Assembly: GCA_034933305.1 (NCBI GenBank) | Contig: JAYFNU010000035.1 | Span: 1 to 13,740, forward strand | Origin: JAYFNU01 sp034933305 | Lineage (GTDB): Bacteria; Bacillota; Clostridia; Oscillospirales; Ruminococcaceae | Direction: 5' to 3' | DNA length: 13,740 bases | Shown here: in pieces, positions 1-7,078 of the stretch | Layout of the letters: each line of letters starts with the position of its first letter | How positions within the stretch are numbered: position 1 is the first letter of the stretch | Program-made: the position numbers and the translations under genes | The notes under the pieces: generated by a model | What the model was told of the DNA's origin: nothing | The model's database searches: none | Seen by the model: only the letters and a program-made list of their open reading frames with translations

Positions 1-1
1 C

Positions 2-1864
2 GCGCCGGCACAGCCGGCGGCCGGGCCGGGCGAGGACGCCCGCATCCTCGCCATCGAGGAAGCGGTGCGCCGCAAGGCCGACCGCGCCGACATCCGCTCG
101 TCGGGAAGCCCCATAGACATCCCGCTCGGGCCTGATTTCGATCCGAAACAGAAGGGCCTCACCGACATCGACCCCATCGCACCGCACAAGAGCGGCCCGG
201 CGGCCGGCGTCGTGGGCGACGTGTTCGAGCGGGAGGACAAGCTCGAGCGCATGTTCACCGATTTTTCCGGCGAGACGCCCGACGTGAGCGTGGACGAGCT
301 CATCCGCCGCGCCGCCGACCAGAAGCCGGCGGCGCAGGAGAAGCCGGAGCCGGAAGCGGCCGAAAAGCCGCTCGCGGCCTACCGCTTCCCGCCCGTTACG
401 CTGCTGCAGAAGCCCGCGCAGCAGCAGGAAGGCGACGTCACGGCGGAGATGCGCCGCAGCGCCGACCTGCTCGTGCACACGCTCGAGAGCTTCGGCGTCA
501 AGACGCGCGTCGTCAACATCTCGCGCGGCCCGGCCGTGACGCGGTACGAGCTGCAGCCGGAAGCGGGCGTGCGCCTGAGCCGCATCGTCAATCTCGCCGA
601 CGACATCGCGCTCAATCTCGCGGCGCTCGGCGTCCGCATCGAAGCGCCCATCCCCGGCAAGCCCGCCGTCGGCATCGAGGTGCCGAACAAGACGGTCAAT
701 ATCGTCAACATCCGCTCCGTCATCGACAGCGAGGTCTACCGCAGCTCGAAATCGCCCATCACCTTCGCGCTGGGCAAGGACATCGCCGGCGAGGTGCGCG
801 TCGCGGATCTCGCGAAGATGCCGCATCTGCTCATCGCGGGCTCGACCGGCATGGGCAAATCGGTGTGCATCAATTCGATGATCGTCAGTTTCGTTTACAA
901 GGCGCGGCCGGAGGATCTCCAGCTCATCCTCATCGACCCGAAGATCGTCGAGTTCAACTGTTATGCGGGCCTGCCGCACCTCTACGTCCCGGTCGTGACC
1001 GATCCGCACAAGGCGGCGGGCGCGCTGGGCTCGGCGGTGGGCGAGATGCTGCGCCGCTACAAGCTGTTTTCGAATTACGGCACGCGCAACATCGACGAAT
1101 ACAACAAGAAGGTCGAGCGGGAGTATCCGCCCGAAAAGGAGATGCCCGAGGGCGAGGAGCGGCCGCAGAAAAAGCCGCGCATCGTGATTGTCATCGACGA
1201 GCTCGCGGATCTCATGATGACCTCGCCGCACGAGGTCGAGGACGCCATCTGCCGCATCGCCCAGATGGGCCGCGCGGCGGGCATCCATCTCGTCGTCGCG
1301 ACGCAGCGCCCGTCGGTGGACGTCATCACGGGTGTCATCAAGAACAACATCCCGACGCGCATCGCCTTCGCGGTGTCGTCGCAGGTCGACAGCCGCACCA
1401 TCCTCGACGGCGCGGGCGCGGAGAAGCTCATCGGCAAGGGCGACATGCTCTTCCTGCCCGTGGGCAACCCCAAGCCGACGCGCATCCAGGGCTGCTACGT
1501 CAGCGACGAGGAAGTGGAGAAGGTCGTCAGCTATCTCAAGCAGTTCGCCGTCGCGCAGTACAACGAGCAGTTCATGCAGCAGATCGAGGAAAACGCCTCG
1601 AAGGACAAGAACAGGCCGGGCGAGGACGACGAGACCGACCCCATGCTCGAGCAGGCCATCGAGGTCGTCGTGGAAGCGGGACAGGCATCGACGTCGCTGC
1701 TGCAGCGGCGGCTGCGCCTCGGCTACGCGCGCGCGGCGCGCATCGTCGACGAGATGGAGCAGATGGGCATCGTCGGCCCGGCGGACGGCAGCAAGCCGCG
1801 CGCCGTGCTGATGTCCCGCCAGCAGTGGCAGGAGCGGCAGCTGACGGCCGACGCACAGAGATAA
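2..1864 (+). CDS. FtsK/SpoIIIE-family DNA translocase, C-terminal part (5' partial)
   Basis: A membrane-anchored, ATP-driven double-stranded DNA pump used in chromosome segregation at division or into the forespore. The frame is open to the window edge with no stop, so the N-terminal membrane domain and true start lie upstream; the GTG at 65 is internal. Visible parts in order are an acidic, Pro/Ala-rich linker to about 375, the alpha/beta motor with Walker A GSTGMGKS (839-862) and Walker B IVIDELADLM (about 1190-1220), and the winged-helix gamma domain (about 1625-1830) ending in the typical GIVGPADGSKPR. In known FtsK/SpoIIIE proteins gamma reads the KOPS/SRS polarity sequences. The motor and gamma domains look intact. 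The gene is followed after 21 bases by a ComEC-like MBL gene on the same strand. FtsK and SpoIIIE cannot be told apart here, so no symbol is given. The family call is very secure. Confidence 0.96.
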   Translation, partial: APAQPAAGPGEDARILAIEEAVRRKADRADIRSSGSPIDIPLGPDFDPKQKGLTDIDPIAPHKSGPAAGVVGDVFEREDKLERMFTDFSGETPDVSVDELIRRAADQKPAAQEKPEPEAAEKPLAAYRFPPVTLLQKPAQQQEGDVTAEMRRSADLLVHTLESFGVKTRVVNISRGPAVTRYELQPEAGVRLSRIVNLADDIALNLAALGVRIEAPIPGKPAVGIEVPNKTVNIVNIRSVIDSEVYRSSKSPITFALGKDIAGEVRVADLAKMPHLLIAGSTGMGKSVCINSMIVSFVYKARPEDLQLILIDPKIVEFNCYAGLPHLYVPVVTDPHKAAGALGSAVGEMLRRYKLFSNYGTRNIDEYNKKVEREYPPEKEMPEGEERPQKKPRIVIVIDELADLMMTSPHEVEDAICRIAQMGRAAGIHLVVATQRPSVDVITGVIKNNIPTRIAFAVSSQVDSRTILDGAGAEKLIGKGDMLFLPVGNPKPTRIQGCYVSDEEVEKVVSYLKQFAVAQYNEQFMQQIEENASKDKNRPGEDDETDPMLEQAIEVVVEAGQASTSLLQRRLRLGYARAARIVDEMEQMGIVGPADGSKPRAVLMSRQQWQERQLTADAQR

Positions 1865-1866
1865 CG

Positions 1867-1874
1867 AAGGGGAG
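1867..1874 (+). promoter_or_regulatory. Ribosome binding site of the MBL-fold gene
   Basis: AAGGGGAG lies just after the ftsK-type stop codon. It is 11 bases before ATG 1886 and 8 bases before an in-frame TTG at 1883. ATG is preferred on codon identity, but TTG has the more usual spacing. The two starts differ by one residue. Confidence 0.6.
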
Positions 1875-1885
1875 ACGGACTTTTG

Positions 1886-2854
1886 ATGCATGCACGACGC
1901 AGGGGCGCTGCCCCGAAGAGGATCGCCCTGCTGCTGATCGTCATCCTTGCGGCGGCGCTGCTGCTGTGGCTGCTGTACGCGATCTACATCGACGGCACGC
2001 TGACGTGGGGCCGCGTCTATGAGACGCTCGGACTGCAGGGCGGCGTCGCGCAGCAGGAACAGTCGCCGGCGCTCGCGCAGGACAGCGTGCGCGTCACCTT
2101 CCTCGACGTCGGGCAGGGGGACTGCACCGTCATCGAAGCGGGCGGCAGCGTCGTCATGATCGACGCGGGCGACTACACCGCCGAGGACGCGGTGCTGTCC
2201 TTTCTCGCGGGCCGCGGCATCCGGAAAATCGACTATCTCATCGCGACGCACCCCCACACCGACCACATCGGCTCGATGGAGGCGGTGCTCAGGAAATACG
2301 ATGTCGGAAAAGTGCTGTTCACGAGCGTTCCGGACGACATGACGCCGACAAACTCGACGTTCACCTACCTGCTCCGGGAGATCAAGAGCAAGGGCGTGTC
2401 GCTGTCCATCCCCGCGGCGGGGGACGAGCTGCCGCTGTCGCGCGGGACGCTGAAGGTGCTCTATGCGGGGCCCGGCACCACGCTCAACAACTGCTCGATG
2501 GTCCTGCTGTACACCTACGGGGACACGCGCTTTCTGCTCATGGGCGACGCGGAGTTCGAAGTGGAGGACAAGCTGTGCGCGCAGTACGGCGGCGCGCTCG
2601 CGTGCGACGTCCTCAAGGCGGGACATCACGGCACGAAATACGCGACGGGCAACAACATCCTCGGCTGTGCGAAGCCGAAGTATCTCGTCGTCATGTGCGG
2701 GCTCGACAACGAGTACGGCTATCCGAAGCAGGCCGTGCTCGACCGCGCCGCGAAAGCGGGCGCGGAGGTGCTGCGCACGGATCTCGACGGCGACATCGTT
2801 TTCACGAGCGACGGCAGCGCGCTGTCGCTGACGACCGAAAAGGAGGCGGCGTGA
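1886..2854 (+). CDS. Membrane-anchored MBL-fold protein, ComEC/Rec2 C-terminal-domain type
   Basis: A 322-residue metallo-beta-lactamase-fold protein resembling the hydrolase domain of the DNA-uptake channel ComEC, but without the channel. Residues 1-12 are basic, 13-34 form one hydrophobic span, and the MBL domain runs from about 67 to the end, so the domain should lie outside the membrane (positive-inside rule). Motifs seen are LDVGQGDC (73-80), the metal site HPHTDH (122-127), LMGDAE with D221, and AGHHGT with H247/H248. These are the expected metal ligands, so the site looks complete. Known relatives are annotated as competence-type MBL proteins, some with proposed nuclease roles; the substrate here is not shown. 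The stop overlaps the next start (TGATG), implying translational coupling to the DUF3006 gene. The family call is secure and the biochemical role is open. Confidence 0.9.
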   Translation: MHARRRGAAPKRIALLLIVILAAALLLWLLYAIYIDGTLTWGRVYETLGLQGGVAQQEQSPALAQDSVRVTFLDVGQGDCTVIEAGGSVVMIDAGDYTAEDAVLSFLAGRGIRKIDYLIATHPHTDHIGSMEAVLRKYDVGKVLFTSVPDDMTPTNSTFTYLLREIKSKGVSLSIPAAGDELPLSRGTLKVLYAGPGTTLNNCSMVLLYTYGDTRFLLMGDAEFEVEDKLCAQYGGALACDVLKAGHHGTKYATGNNILGCAKPKYLVVMCGLDNEYGYPKQAVLDRAAKAGAEVLRTDLDGDIVFTSDGSALSLTTEKEAA

Positions 2855-3072
2855 TGCCGTACAGTGTGGACAGGATCGAGGACGGGCGCGTCGTGCTCGT
2901 CGACGGCGAGCGCCGCGAGCGCACGGTGCGCGCGGACTGCTTTGACGAGCCGCCGCGCGAAGGCGACTGCGTCGTCGCGCACAGCGGCCGCTACCGCCGC
3001 AGCGAGCGTTCGACGAAACAGCTGCGCGACGAAGTCAACGCGCTGCTCGACAGCCTCCTGGAGCGGGGCTGA
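2854..3072 (+). CDS. DUF3006-domain small protein
   Basis: A 72-residue protein that is acidic to neutral at its start, with a short beta-rich region (residues 3-43, containing VDRIEDGRVVLVDG), then a basic stretch (YRRSERSTKQLRD) and a C-terminal helix. This matches the length and layout of DUF3006 proteins, which often sit next to ComEC-like MBL genes; the pairing is known but the function is not. It has no signal peptide or membrane span, so it should be cytoplasmic. The start ATG overlaps the preceding stop by one base and has a strong AAGGAGG at 2840-2846, 7 bases upstream. A longer open frame exists upstream, but it runs inside the MBL gene and is not needed. It is the last gene of its unit, with a terminator about 80 bases downstream. 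Confidence 0.85.
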   Translation: MPYSVDRIEDGRVVLVDGERRERTVRADCFDEPPREGDCVVAHSGRYRRSERSTKQLRDEVNALLDSLLERG

Positions 3073-3088
3073 CCGCAAAAAATCGAGA

Positions 3089-3135
3089 GCCCCGCACCGG
3101 ACACCGCGGCGGGGCCGCCCGCAGGGCATGCGGGC
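3089..3135 (+). other. Two GC-rich stem-loops in the 3' untranslated region
   Basis: GCCCCGC (3089-3095) pairs with GCGGGGC (3109-3115), and GCCCGCA (3117-3123) pairs with TGCGGGC (3129-3135). Both stems are perfect 7-base pairings and neither is followed by a T-run, so neither is a terminator by itself. They precede the terminator at 3154 and may stabilise the 3' end of the message. No coding frame of quality was seen here. Confidence 0.45.
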
Positions 3136-3153
3136 ACAGAGAATGCGGCGAAA

Positions 3154-3193
3154 CGCCTTTTAACGGCAGCAAAAGCCGTAAAAGGCGCTTTTT
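3154..3193 (+). terminator. Rho-independent terminator after the MBL/DUF3006 unit
   Basis: The arm at 3154-3167 (CGCCTTTTAACGGC) pairs with 3175-3187 (GCCGTAAAAGGCG) with one bulged A. The loop is AGCAAAA, and a T5 run follows at 3189-3193. The descending arm can also join a second hairpin at 3182-3200. Confidence 0.8.
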
Positions 3194-3198
3194 GCGCC

Positions 3199-3227
3199 TT
3201 GCAAACAGTCACGGCGCATGCGATAAT
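3199..3227 (+). promoter_or_regulatory. Sigma-A-type promoter of the ABC transporter operon
   Basis: TTGCAA (3199-3204, 4 of 6 to the -35 consensus) and GATAAT (3222-3227, 5 of 6 to the -10 consensus) are separated by exactly 17 bases. The start point would be near 3234, giving a leader of about 34 bases before ATG 3268. The -35 box begins inside the right arm of the hairpin at 3182-3200, directly behind the previous terminator. Confidence 0.65.
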
Positions 3228-3256
3228 GAACGCAATCTTTTTCGCCCGAAGAAAGC

Positions 3257-3261
3257 AGGAG
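3257..3261 (+). promoter_or_regulatory. Ribosome binding site fixing the ABC ATPase start
   Basis: AGGAG ends 6 bases before ATG 3268. The frame stays open upstream to 3199, but that stretch covers the promoter and has no comparable site, so ATG 3268 is the start. Confidence 0.8.
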
Positions 3262-3267
3262 AGTGTT

Positions 3268-3981
3268 ATGCTGAAAATTGAGAACTATTCGAAATCCTAC
3301 ACGAAGGACAAAAAAGCGGTCGACGGACTGTCGCTCGAGGTCAAGGCGGGCGATCTGTTCGCCTTCATCGGCCACAACGGCGCAGGCAAGACGACGACCA
3401 TCAAATCCGCCGTCGGCATCCTCCCGTTCGAGGAGGGCCGCATCGAAGTCGACGGCATCGACATCACGGCCGACCCGGTCGGCTGCAAAAAACGCCTCGC
3501 CTACATACCGGACAACCCCGATTTGTACGAAACGCTCACCGGAATGCAGTATCTCAATTTCGTGGGCGACATCTACCGCATCCCGGCGGCGGACCGCGGG
3601 GAGCGCGTGAGCCGCTATGCGCAGGAGCTCGAGCTCGCCGACGTGCTCAACGATCCAATCAACTCCTATTCGCACGGCATGAAGCAGAAGCTCGCCATCA
3701 TCGGCGCGCTGCTGCACGAGCCGAAGCTCATCGTCATGGACGAGCCCTTCGTCGGCCTCGATCCCAAGGCCGCCTTCACGGTCAAGGGCATCATGCGGGA
3801 TTTCTGCGCGCGCGGCGGCGCCATCTTCTTCTCGACCCATGTGCTCGAAGTCGCCGAAAAGCTGTGCAACAAGATCGCCATCATCAAAGGCGGGCGCCTC
3901 GTCGCATGCGGCAGCATGGAGGAGGTCAAGGGCCAGAGCTCGCTCGAGGACGTCTTTATGGAGCTGATCGACCATGAATAA
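3268..3981 (+). CDS. ABC transporter ATP-binding protein
   Basis: A 237-residue cytoplasmic ATPase that powers the permease encoded next. Motifs are Walker A GHNGAGKTT (35-43), the Q-loop region YIPDNPDLYETLTG (79-92, where Asp-Asn stands in place of the usual Gln, as in many ABC-2 exporter ATPases), signature SHGMK (135-139, a common exporter variant of LSGGQ), Walker B LIVMDEP (154-160) and the H-loop histidine H191. Length and motifs fit a complete single-domain ATPase of the CcmA/DrrA-like exporter group. The start is ATG 3268, preceded by AGGAG. The gene has its own promoter, and its last codons overlap the permease start by 8 bases, so the two should be translated together. The exported substrate cannot be read from the sequence; lipids, peptides and antibiotics are all possible for this group. 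Confidence 0.95.
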   Translation: MLKIENYSKSYTKDKKAVDGLSLEVKAGDLFAFIGHNGAGKTTTIKSAVGILPFEEGRIEVDGIDITADPVGCKKRLAYIPDNPDLYETLTGMQYLNFVGDIYRIPAADRGERVSRYAQELELADVLNDPINSYSHGMKQKLAIIGALLHEPKLIVMDEPFVGLDPKAAFTVKGIMRDFCARGGAIFFSTHVLEVAEKLCNKIAIIKGGRLVACGSMEEVKGQSSLEDVFMELIDHE

Positions 3982-5539
3982 TCTCGGCATTCTCATCAAA
4001 AACAATTTCCGTGTCTTCATCGGCTCGCTCAAGTATTCGAAGCGCAAGCGCAGATTCGCGGCCTCGGGGCTGCTGTTCGCTGTGCTGAGCGTCTACATCG
4101 TCGCCGTGATGGCGCTCAGCGCCGTCTCGCAGACGAAGATGTTCCTCGATTACGGCAAGCCGGAGTACGCCCTTTTCTACAGCGTCGTGTACACGCTGCT
4201 GCTCATGCTGCTGACGGCCATCATGCGCGGCGTCACCCCGACGCGCACGAGCGACGCCGACATGCTGCTGTCGATGCCGCTGACGCGCCGCGAGATCCTG
4301 CTGAGCAAGAGCGTCTCGCGCTACCTGTTCGAGCTCATCCCCGTCACGGCCTTCTTCCTGCCGAGCGTCGTCGTTTATTTCATCATGGTCGACCGCAGCG
4401 CGGGCATGCTGCTGCGCGGCCTCGTCGCGTATCTGCTCTTCCCGCTGCTGTCCGTGGGCGTGTCGTACATCCTGAGCTTCCTCATGTTCAAGGTCAGCGA
4501 TAAGTTCGAACGCCCGCAGGTCGTCAGCTCGGTGCTGTCGATCGTCATCCTGCTGCTGTTCATGTATTTCAATTTCGGCATCTCGGGCGGGCTGGGGGGC
4601 GACCTCGGCGCGCTCACCGCCAAATTCGACCGCATCCTGCCCGCGGCATGGGGCGCGTTCTTCATCGCCCGCGGCGGCGCCGGCTATCTGCTGCCGCTGC
4701 TGTGCATGACCGTCGCGCCCTTCCTCCTGGGCAACGCGCTGTTCGCCTCCATCTACGGCGTGCGCCAGTCGATGTGGCGCTCGAAAGACAAGACGCTGCA
4801 CGTCAGCGCCCATTCGCCGGTCGGCGCGATCTTCCGCAAGGAGGCCGTGCGCTATTTCGGCAGCAGCATCTATCTCGTCAACACCATCATCGGGCCCATC
4901 TTCTCCGTCGCGCTGACGCTCTTCCTGATCTTCGGGCGCGGCAGCAGCTTCTATACGGAGGTGTTCGGCGCCCCCGAAGTCGCCCCTGTCCTCGGCCTCA
5001 TACTCACGGCGACCTATTGCTTCATGCCCGGCATGACGTGCATCACGGCGAGCTCCGTCTCGCTCGAGGGGCGCAATCTCTGGGTGCTGCGGTCGAGCCC
5101 GCTGTCCGAGAAAGATATTTTCGGCGCGAAGATCCTCTTCCACCTCGCCATGTCGACGCCCGTCACGCTGCTGTGCGGGATCGTCGCGGCGCTCGTCGCC
5201 GCCGGCCTCACGGGCGGCGAGCGCGCCGCGCTCGTCCTGCTGCCGACGCTGCTGTCGGTGCTCGCGGCCATTTCCGGGCTGTATCTGAACCTCCTGTTTC
5301 CGAAGCTCGAATGGGACGACGAGGCGGCGGTCGTCAAGCAGAGCGCCGCGTCGGGCCTCTCCGTTCTCGCGGGCATGCTGATGACCGCGCTGCCCGTCGC
5401 GGTCTATTTCCTCCTGGGCGGCGCGCTCGCGTCCGGCGCGAAGCTGCTCGCCGCGGGCGGCGTCTTCGCCCTTCTCATCGTTCTGTTCTGGGTCCTGCTC
5501 ATGACCGACGGCAAGAAGCGCTTCCGGGAGCTTTGCTGA
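3974..5539 (+). CDS. ABC-2-type transporter permease
   Basis: A 521-residue integral membrane protein with about twelve hydrophobic segments spread along its length, starting near residue 30 after a basic N-terminus (KYSKRKRR) and ending in a basic tail (DGKKRFRELC). It would form the membrane channel of the exporter. Its ATG lies inside the ATPase gene (8-base overlap), the usual arrangement for an ATPase-permease pair. About halfway (near residues 265-295) there is a soluble, charged loop before a second set of spans, which suggests a two-half ABC-2 fold. No substrate-binding protein is encoded nearby, so export is more likely than import. I do not recognise a named ortholog. A strong terminator begins 18 bases after the stop, so the unit has two genes. 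Confidence 0.88.
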   Translation: MNNLGILIKNNFRVFIGSLKYSKRKRRFAASGLLFAVLSVYIVAVMALSAVSQTKMFLDYGKPEYALFYSVVYTLLLMLLTAIMRGVTPTRTSDADMLLSMPLTRREILLSKSVSRYLFELIPVTAFFLPSVVVYFIMVDRSAGMLLRGLVAYLLFPLLSVGVSYILSFLMFKVSDKFERPQVVSSVLSIVILLLFMYFNFGISGGLGGDLGALTAKFDRILPAAWGAFFIARGGAGYLLPLLCMTVAPFLLGNALFASIYGVRQSMWRSKDKTLHVSAHSPVGAIFRKEAVRYFGSSIYLVNTIIGPIFSVALTLFLIFGRGSSFYTEVFGAPEVAPVLGLILTATYCFMPGMTCITASSVSLEGRNLWVLRSSPLSEKDIFGAKILFHLAMSTPVTLLCGIVAALVAAGLTGGERAALVLLPTLLSVLAAISGLYLNLLFPKLEWDDEAAVVKQSAASGLSVLAGMLMTALPVAVYFLLGGALASGAKLLAAGGVFALLIVLFWVLLMTDGKKRFRELC

Positions 5540-5557
5540 GCGGCGATGCGTTTTGCG

Positions 5558-5597
5558 GGCCGGCGGGGGGAGAATTTTTCTCCCTCCGCCGGCCTTT
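5558..5597 (+). terminator. Strong rho-independent terminator after the ABC operon
   Basis: A 15-base stem (5558-5572 with 5580-5594; arm beginning GGCCGGCGG) carries one G-T wobble, with loop AATTTTT. Only TTT follows, so release may be weak despite the very stable stem. Confidence 0.8.
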
Positions 5598-5671
5598 GCG
5601 CGCCCGGGGGCCGCTGCGGGGCGGAAATTGGAAATAAATGTTTCGGATTTGTGAAAAGTAACAAGCCGGGC

Positions 5672-5701
5672 GTGACTTATTCCCCGTGTTTGTGGTATAA
5701 T
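5672..5701 (+). promoter_or_regulatory. Sigma-A promoter with extended -10 ahead of the galactokinase-like gene
   Basis: TATAAT (5696-5701) is a perfect -10 box with an extended TGG just before it (5693-5695). GTGACT (5672-5677, 4 of 6) is the -35 candidate with an 18-base spacer. The start would fall near 5708, giving a leader of about 40 bases. The surrounding 5630-5750 is distinctly AT-richer than the coding DNA. Confidence 0.75.
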
Positions 5702-5747
5702 TTCAGCAATACACAAGGGCGAAATAAAGATCGGGAGTCGAAACAGC

Positions 5748-7022
5748 ATGAAGGTTCGCGAGTTGATCGAAGGGCTCGGGGCGGGACGGTTCGATCCGCG
5801 CCTGCGGGAGATTTACGGCGAGACCGCAGATCTGCAGCGGGAGCGCATCGGTGCGCTGGCGCGGCAGTTCTTTGAGGAATTCGGCGATCGGGATCAGGCG
5901 GGCGTCTGGAGTGCGCCCGGGCGCAGCGAGATCGGCGGCAATCACACCGATCATCAGCTCGGCAACGTCATCGCGGCGGCCGTGTCGCTCGACACCGTCG
6001 CCGTCGCGGCGCCGTGCAGGGGCACGAAGGTCAGGATCCGCAGCGAGGGCTTCCCGCCGTGCGAGGCGGACATCAAGAAGCTCGAGCCCAACAAGAAGGA
6101 AGCCGGGACGACGCAGGCGCTCGTGCGCGGCGTGTGCGCGGCGTTCCGGGAGCGCGGGTTCGACGTCGGCGCGTTCGACATGTGCGCCGCGTCCGACGTG
6201 CCGCCGGGGAGCGGCCTGTCGACGTCGGCGGCGTTCGAGGTGCTCGTCGGCAACATCGTCAACAGCCTGTTCGCGGGCGGCGCGGTCGACCCCGTCGAGA
6301 TCGCCAAGATCGGCCAGTACGCCGAGAACACCTTTTTCATGAAGCCCTGCGGGCTGATGGATCAGATGGCCTCGTCCGTCGGCGGTTTCGTCGCCATCGA
6401 CTTCTTCGATCCCGATGCGCCGCTGCTGAACACCATCCGCTATTCGCTCGAGGAAAACGGCTTCGCGCTGTGCGTCGTCAACGCGGGCGGCTCGCACGCC
6501 GACCTGACGGACGAATACGCGAGCATCACCGAGGAATGCAAGGCGGTCAGCCGCTTTTTCGGAAAAAATCACCTGTCCCGCGTCGACGAGCAGGAGTTCT
6601 ACCGCCGCATGGGCGAGCTGCGCGGCAAGGTCAACGACCGTGCGCTCGTGCGCGCCATCCACTTTTTCGGGGAGAACAAGCGCGCAAAGAAGGAATACGC
6701 GGCGCTGCGGAACAACGATATCGGCCTGTTCCTCGAGCTCGTCACCGAGTCGGGATACTCGTCTTACATGTACCTGCAGAACGTCTACCCCTCGAACGAC
6801 CCGAACGAGCGCAGCGTGTCGCTCGCGCTCGCCGTCAGCGAGAAATACCTGAAGGGGCGCGGCGCGTGGCGCGTGCAGGGCGGCGGTTTCGCCGGGACCA
6901 TCGAGGCCTTCGTGCCGCTCGACCTGAAGGACGCCTATCAGGCGGCGATGGAGGGCATTTTCGGTCCGGGGAGCTGCCACTACCTTGCGGTGCGCCCCTA
7001 CGGCGGCGTGCGGCTCATCTGA
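5748..7022 (+). CDS. GHMP-family sugar kinase, galactokinase-like
   Basis: A 424-residue cytoplasmic kinase of the galactokinase family, which transfers phosphate from ATP to C1 of galactose in the Leloir pathway. The N-terminal sugar site reads GRSEIGGNHTDH (58-69). The ATP loop is PPGSGLSTSAA (152-162), GLMDQMASS (202-210) supplies the presumed catalytic Asp D205, and GGGFAGT (378-384) is the third GHMP motif. The signature differs from the classical GEHTDY form: Asn replaces the sugar-contacting Glu and His replaces Tyr. I recall the same form in clostridial proteins annotated as galactokinase, so it looks like a subfamily trait rather than damage. The start ATG has CGGGAG 11 bases upstream and its own promoter. 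The GH13 glucosidase follows after 56 bases with no terminator. Other hexoses cannot be excluded as substrates, so no symbol is assigned. Confidence 0.85.
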   Translation: MKVRELIEGLGAGRFDPRLREIYGETADLQRERIGALARQFFEEFGDRDQAGVWSAPGRSEIGGNHTDHQLGNVIAAAVSLDTVAVAAPCRGTKVRIRSEGFPPCEADIKKLEPNKKEAGTTQALVRGVCAAFRERGFDVGAFDMCAASDVPPGSGLSTSAAFEVLVGNIVNSLFAGGAVDPVEIAKIGQYAENTFFMKPCGLMDQMASSVGGFVAIDFFDPDAPLLNTIRYSLEENGFALCVVNAGGSHADLTDEYASITEECKAVSRFFGKNHLSRVDEQEFYRRMGELRGKVNDRALVRAIHFFGENKRAKKEYAALRNNDIGLFLELVTESGYSSYMYLQNVYPSNDPNERSVSLALAVSEKYLKGRGAWRVQGGGFAGTIEAFVPLDLKDAYQAAMEGIFGPGSCHYLAVRPYGGVRLI

Positions 7023-7078
7023 GACGCCGCCCGGTGAACGGAGCCTGACCAGATTTAATCAGAACAGAGGGAATTTGA

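Noticed and set aside
1..64. Pro/Ala-rich start of the window resembles the Pro/Ala-rich end of the window, suggesting a repeat or circular join.
   Set aside because: Both are low-complexity linkers in different genes on opposite strands; no shared exact stretch of useful length was seen.
3073..3267. Possible small RNA or riboswitch in the spacer with several hairpins.
   Set aside because: No recognised riboswitch core, and no separate promoter was seen before the hairpins; a 3' untranslated region plus terminator explains it.
3625..3636. Perfect 12-base palindrome GAGCTCGAGCTC.
   Set aside because: It lies inside the ABC ATPase and simply encodes Glu-Leu-Glu-Leu with the preferred codons.
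5690..5716. TTGTG and CACAA flank the -10 box of the galactokinase-like gene, a possible operator.
   Set aside because: Only five matching bases per arm with a 17-base gap; expected by chance and not like a known regulator site.
3956..5749. A roughly 600-codon open frame on the minus strand, opposite the permease, and similar long antisense frames at 5703-6980 and 7055-8851.
   Set aside because: They mirror strongly G/C-ending codon usage of the plus-strand genes, are Arg/Ala/Glu/Asp/Gln-rich and low in complexity, contain no recognisable motif, and span terminators and promoters.
7023..7078. Possible separate promoter or attenuator between the kinase and glucosidase genes.
   Set aside because: No convincing -35/-10 pair and only a 4-5 base imperfect stem (CTGA/TCAG) were found.
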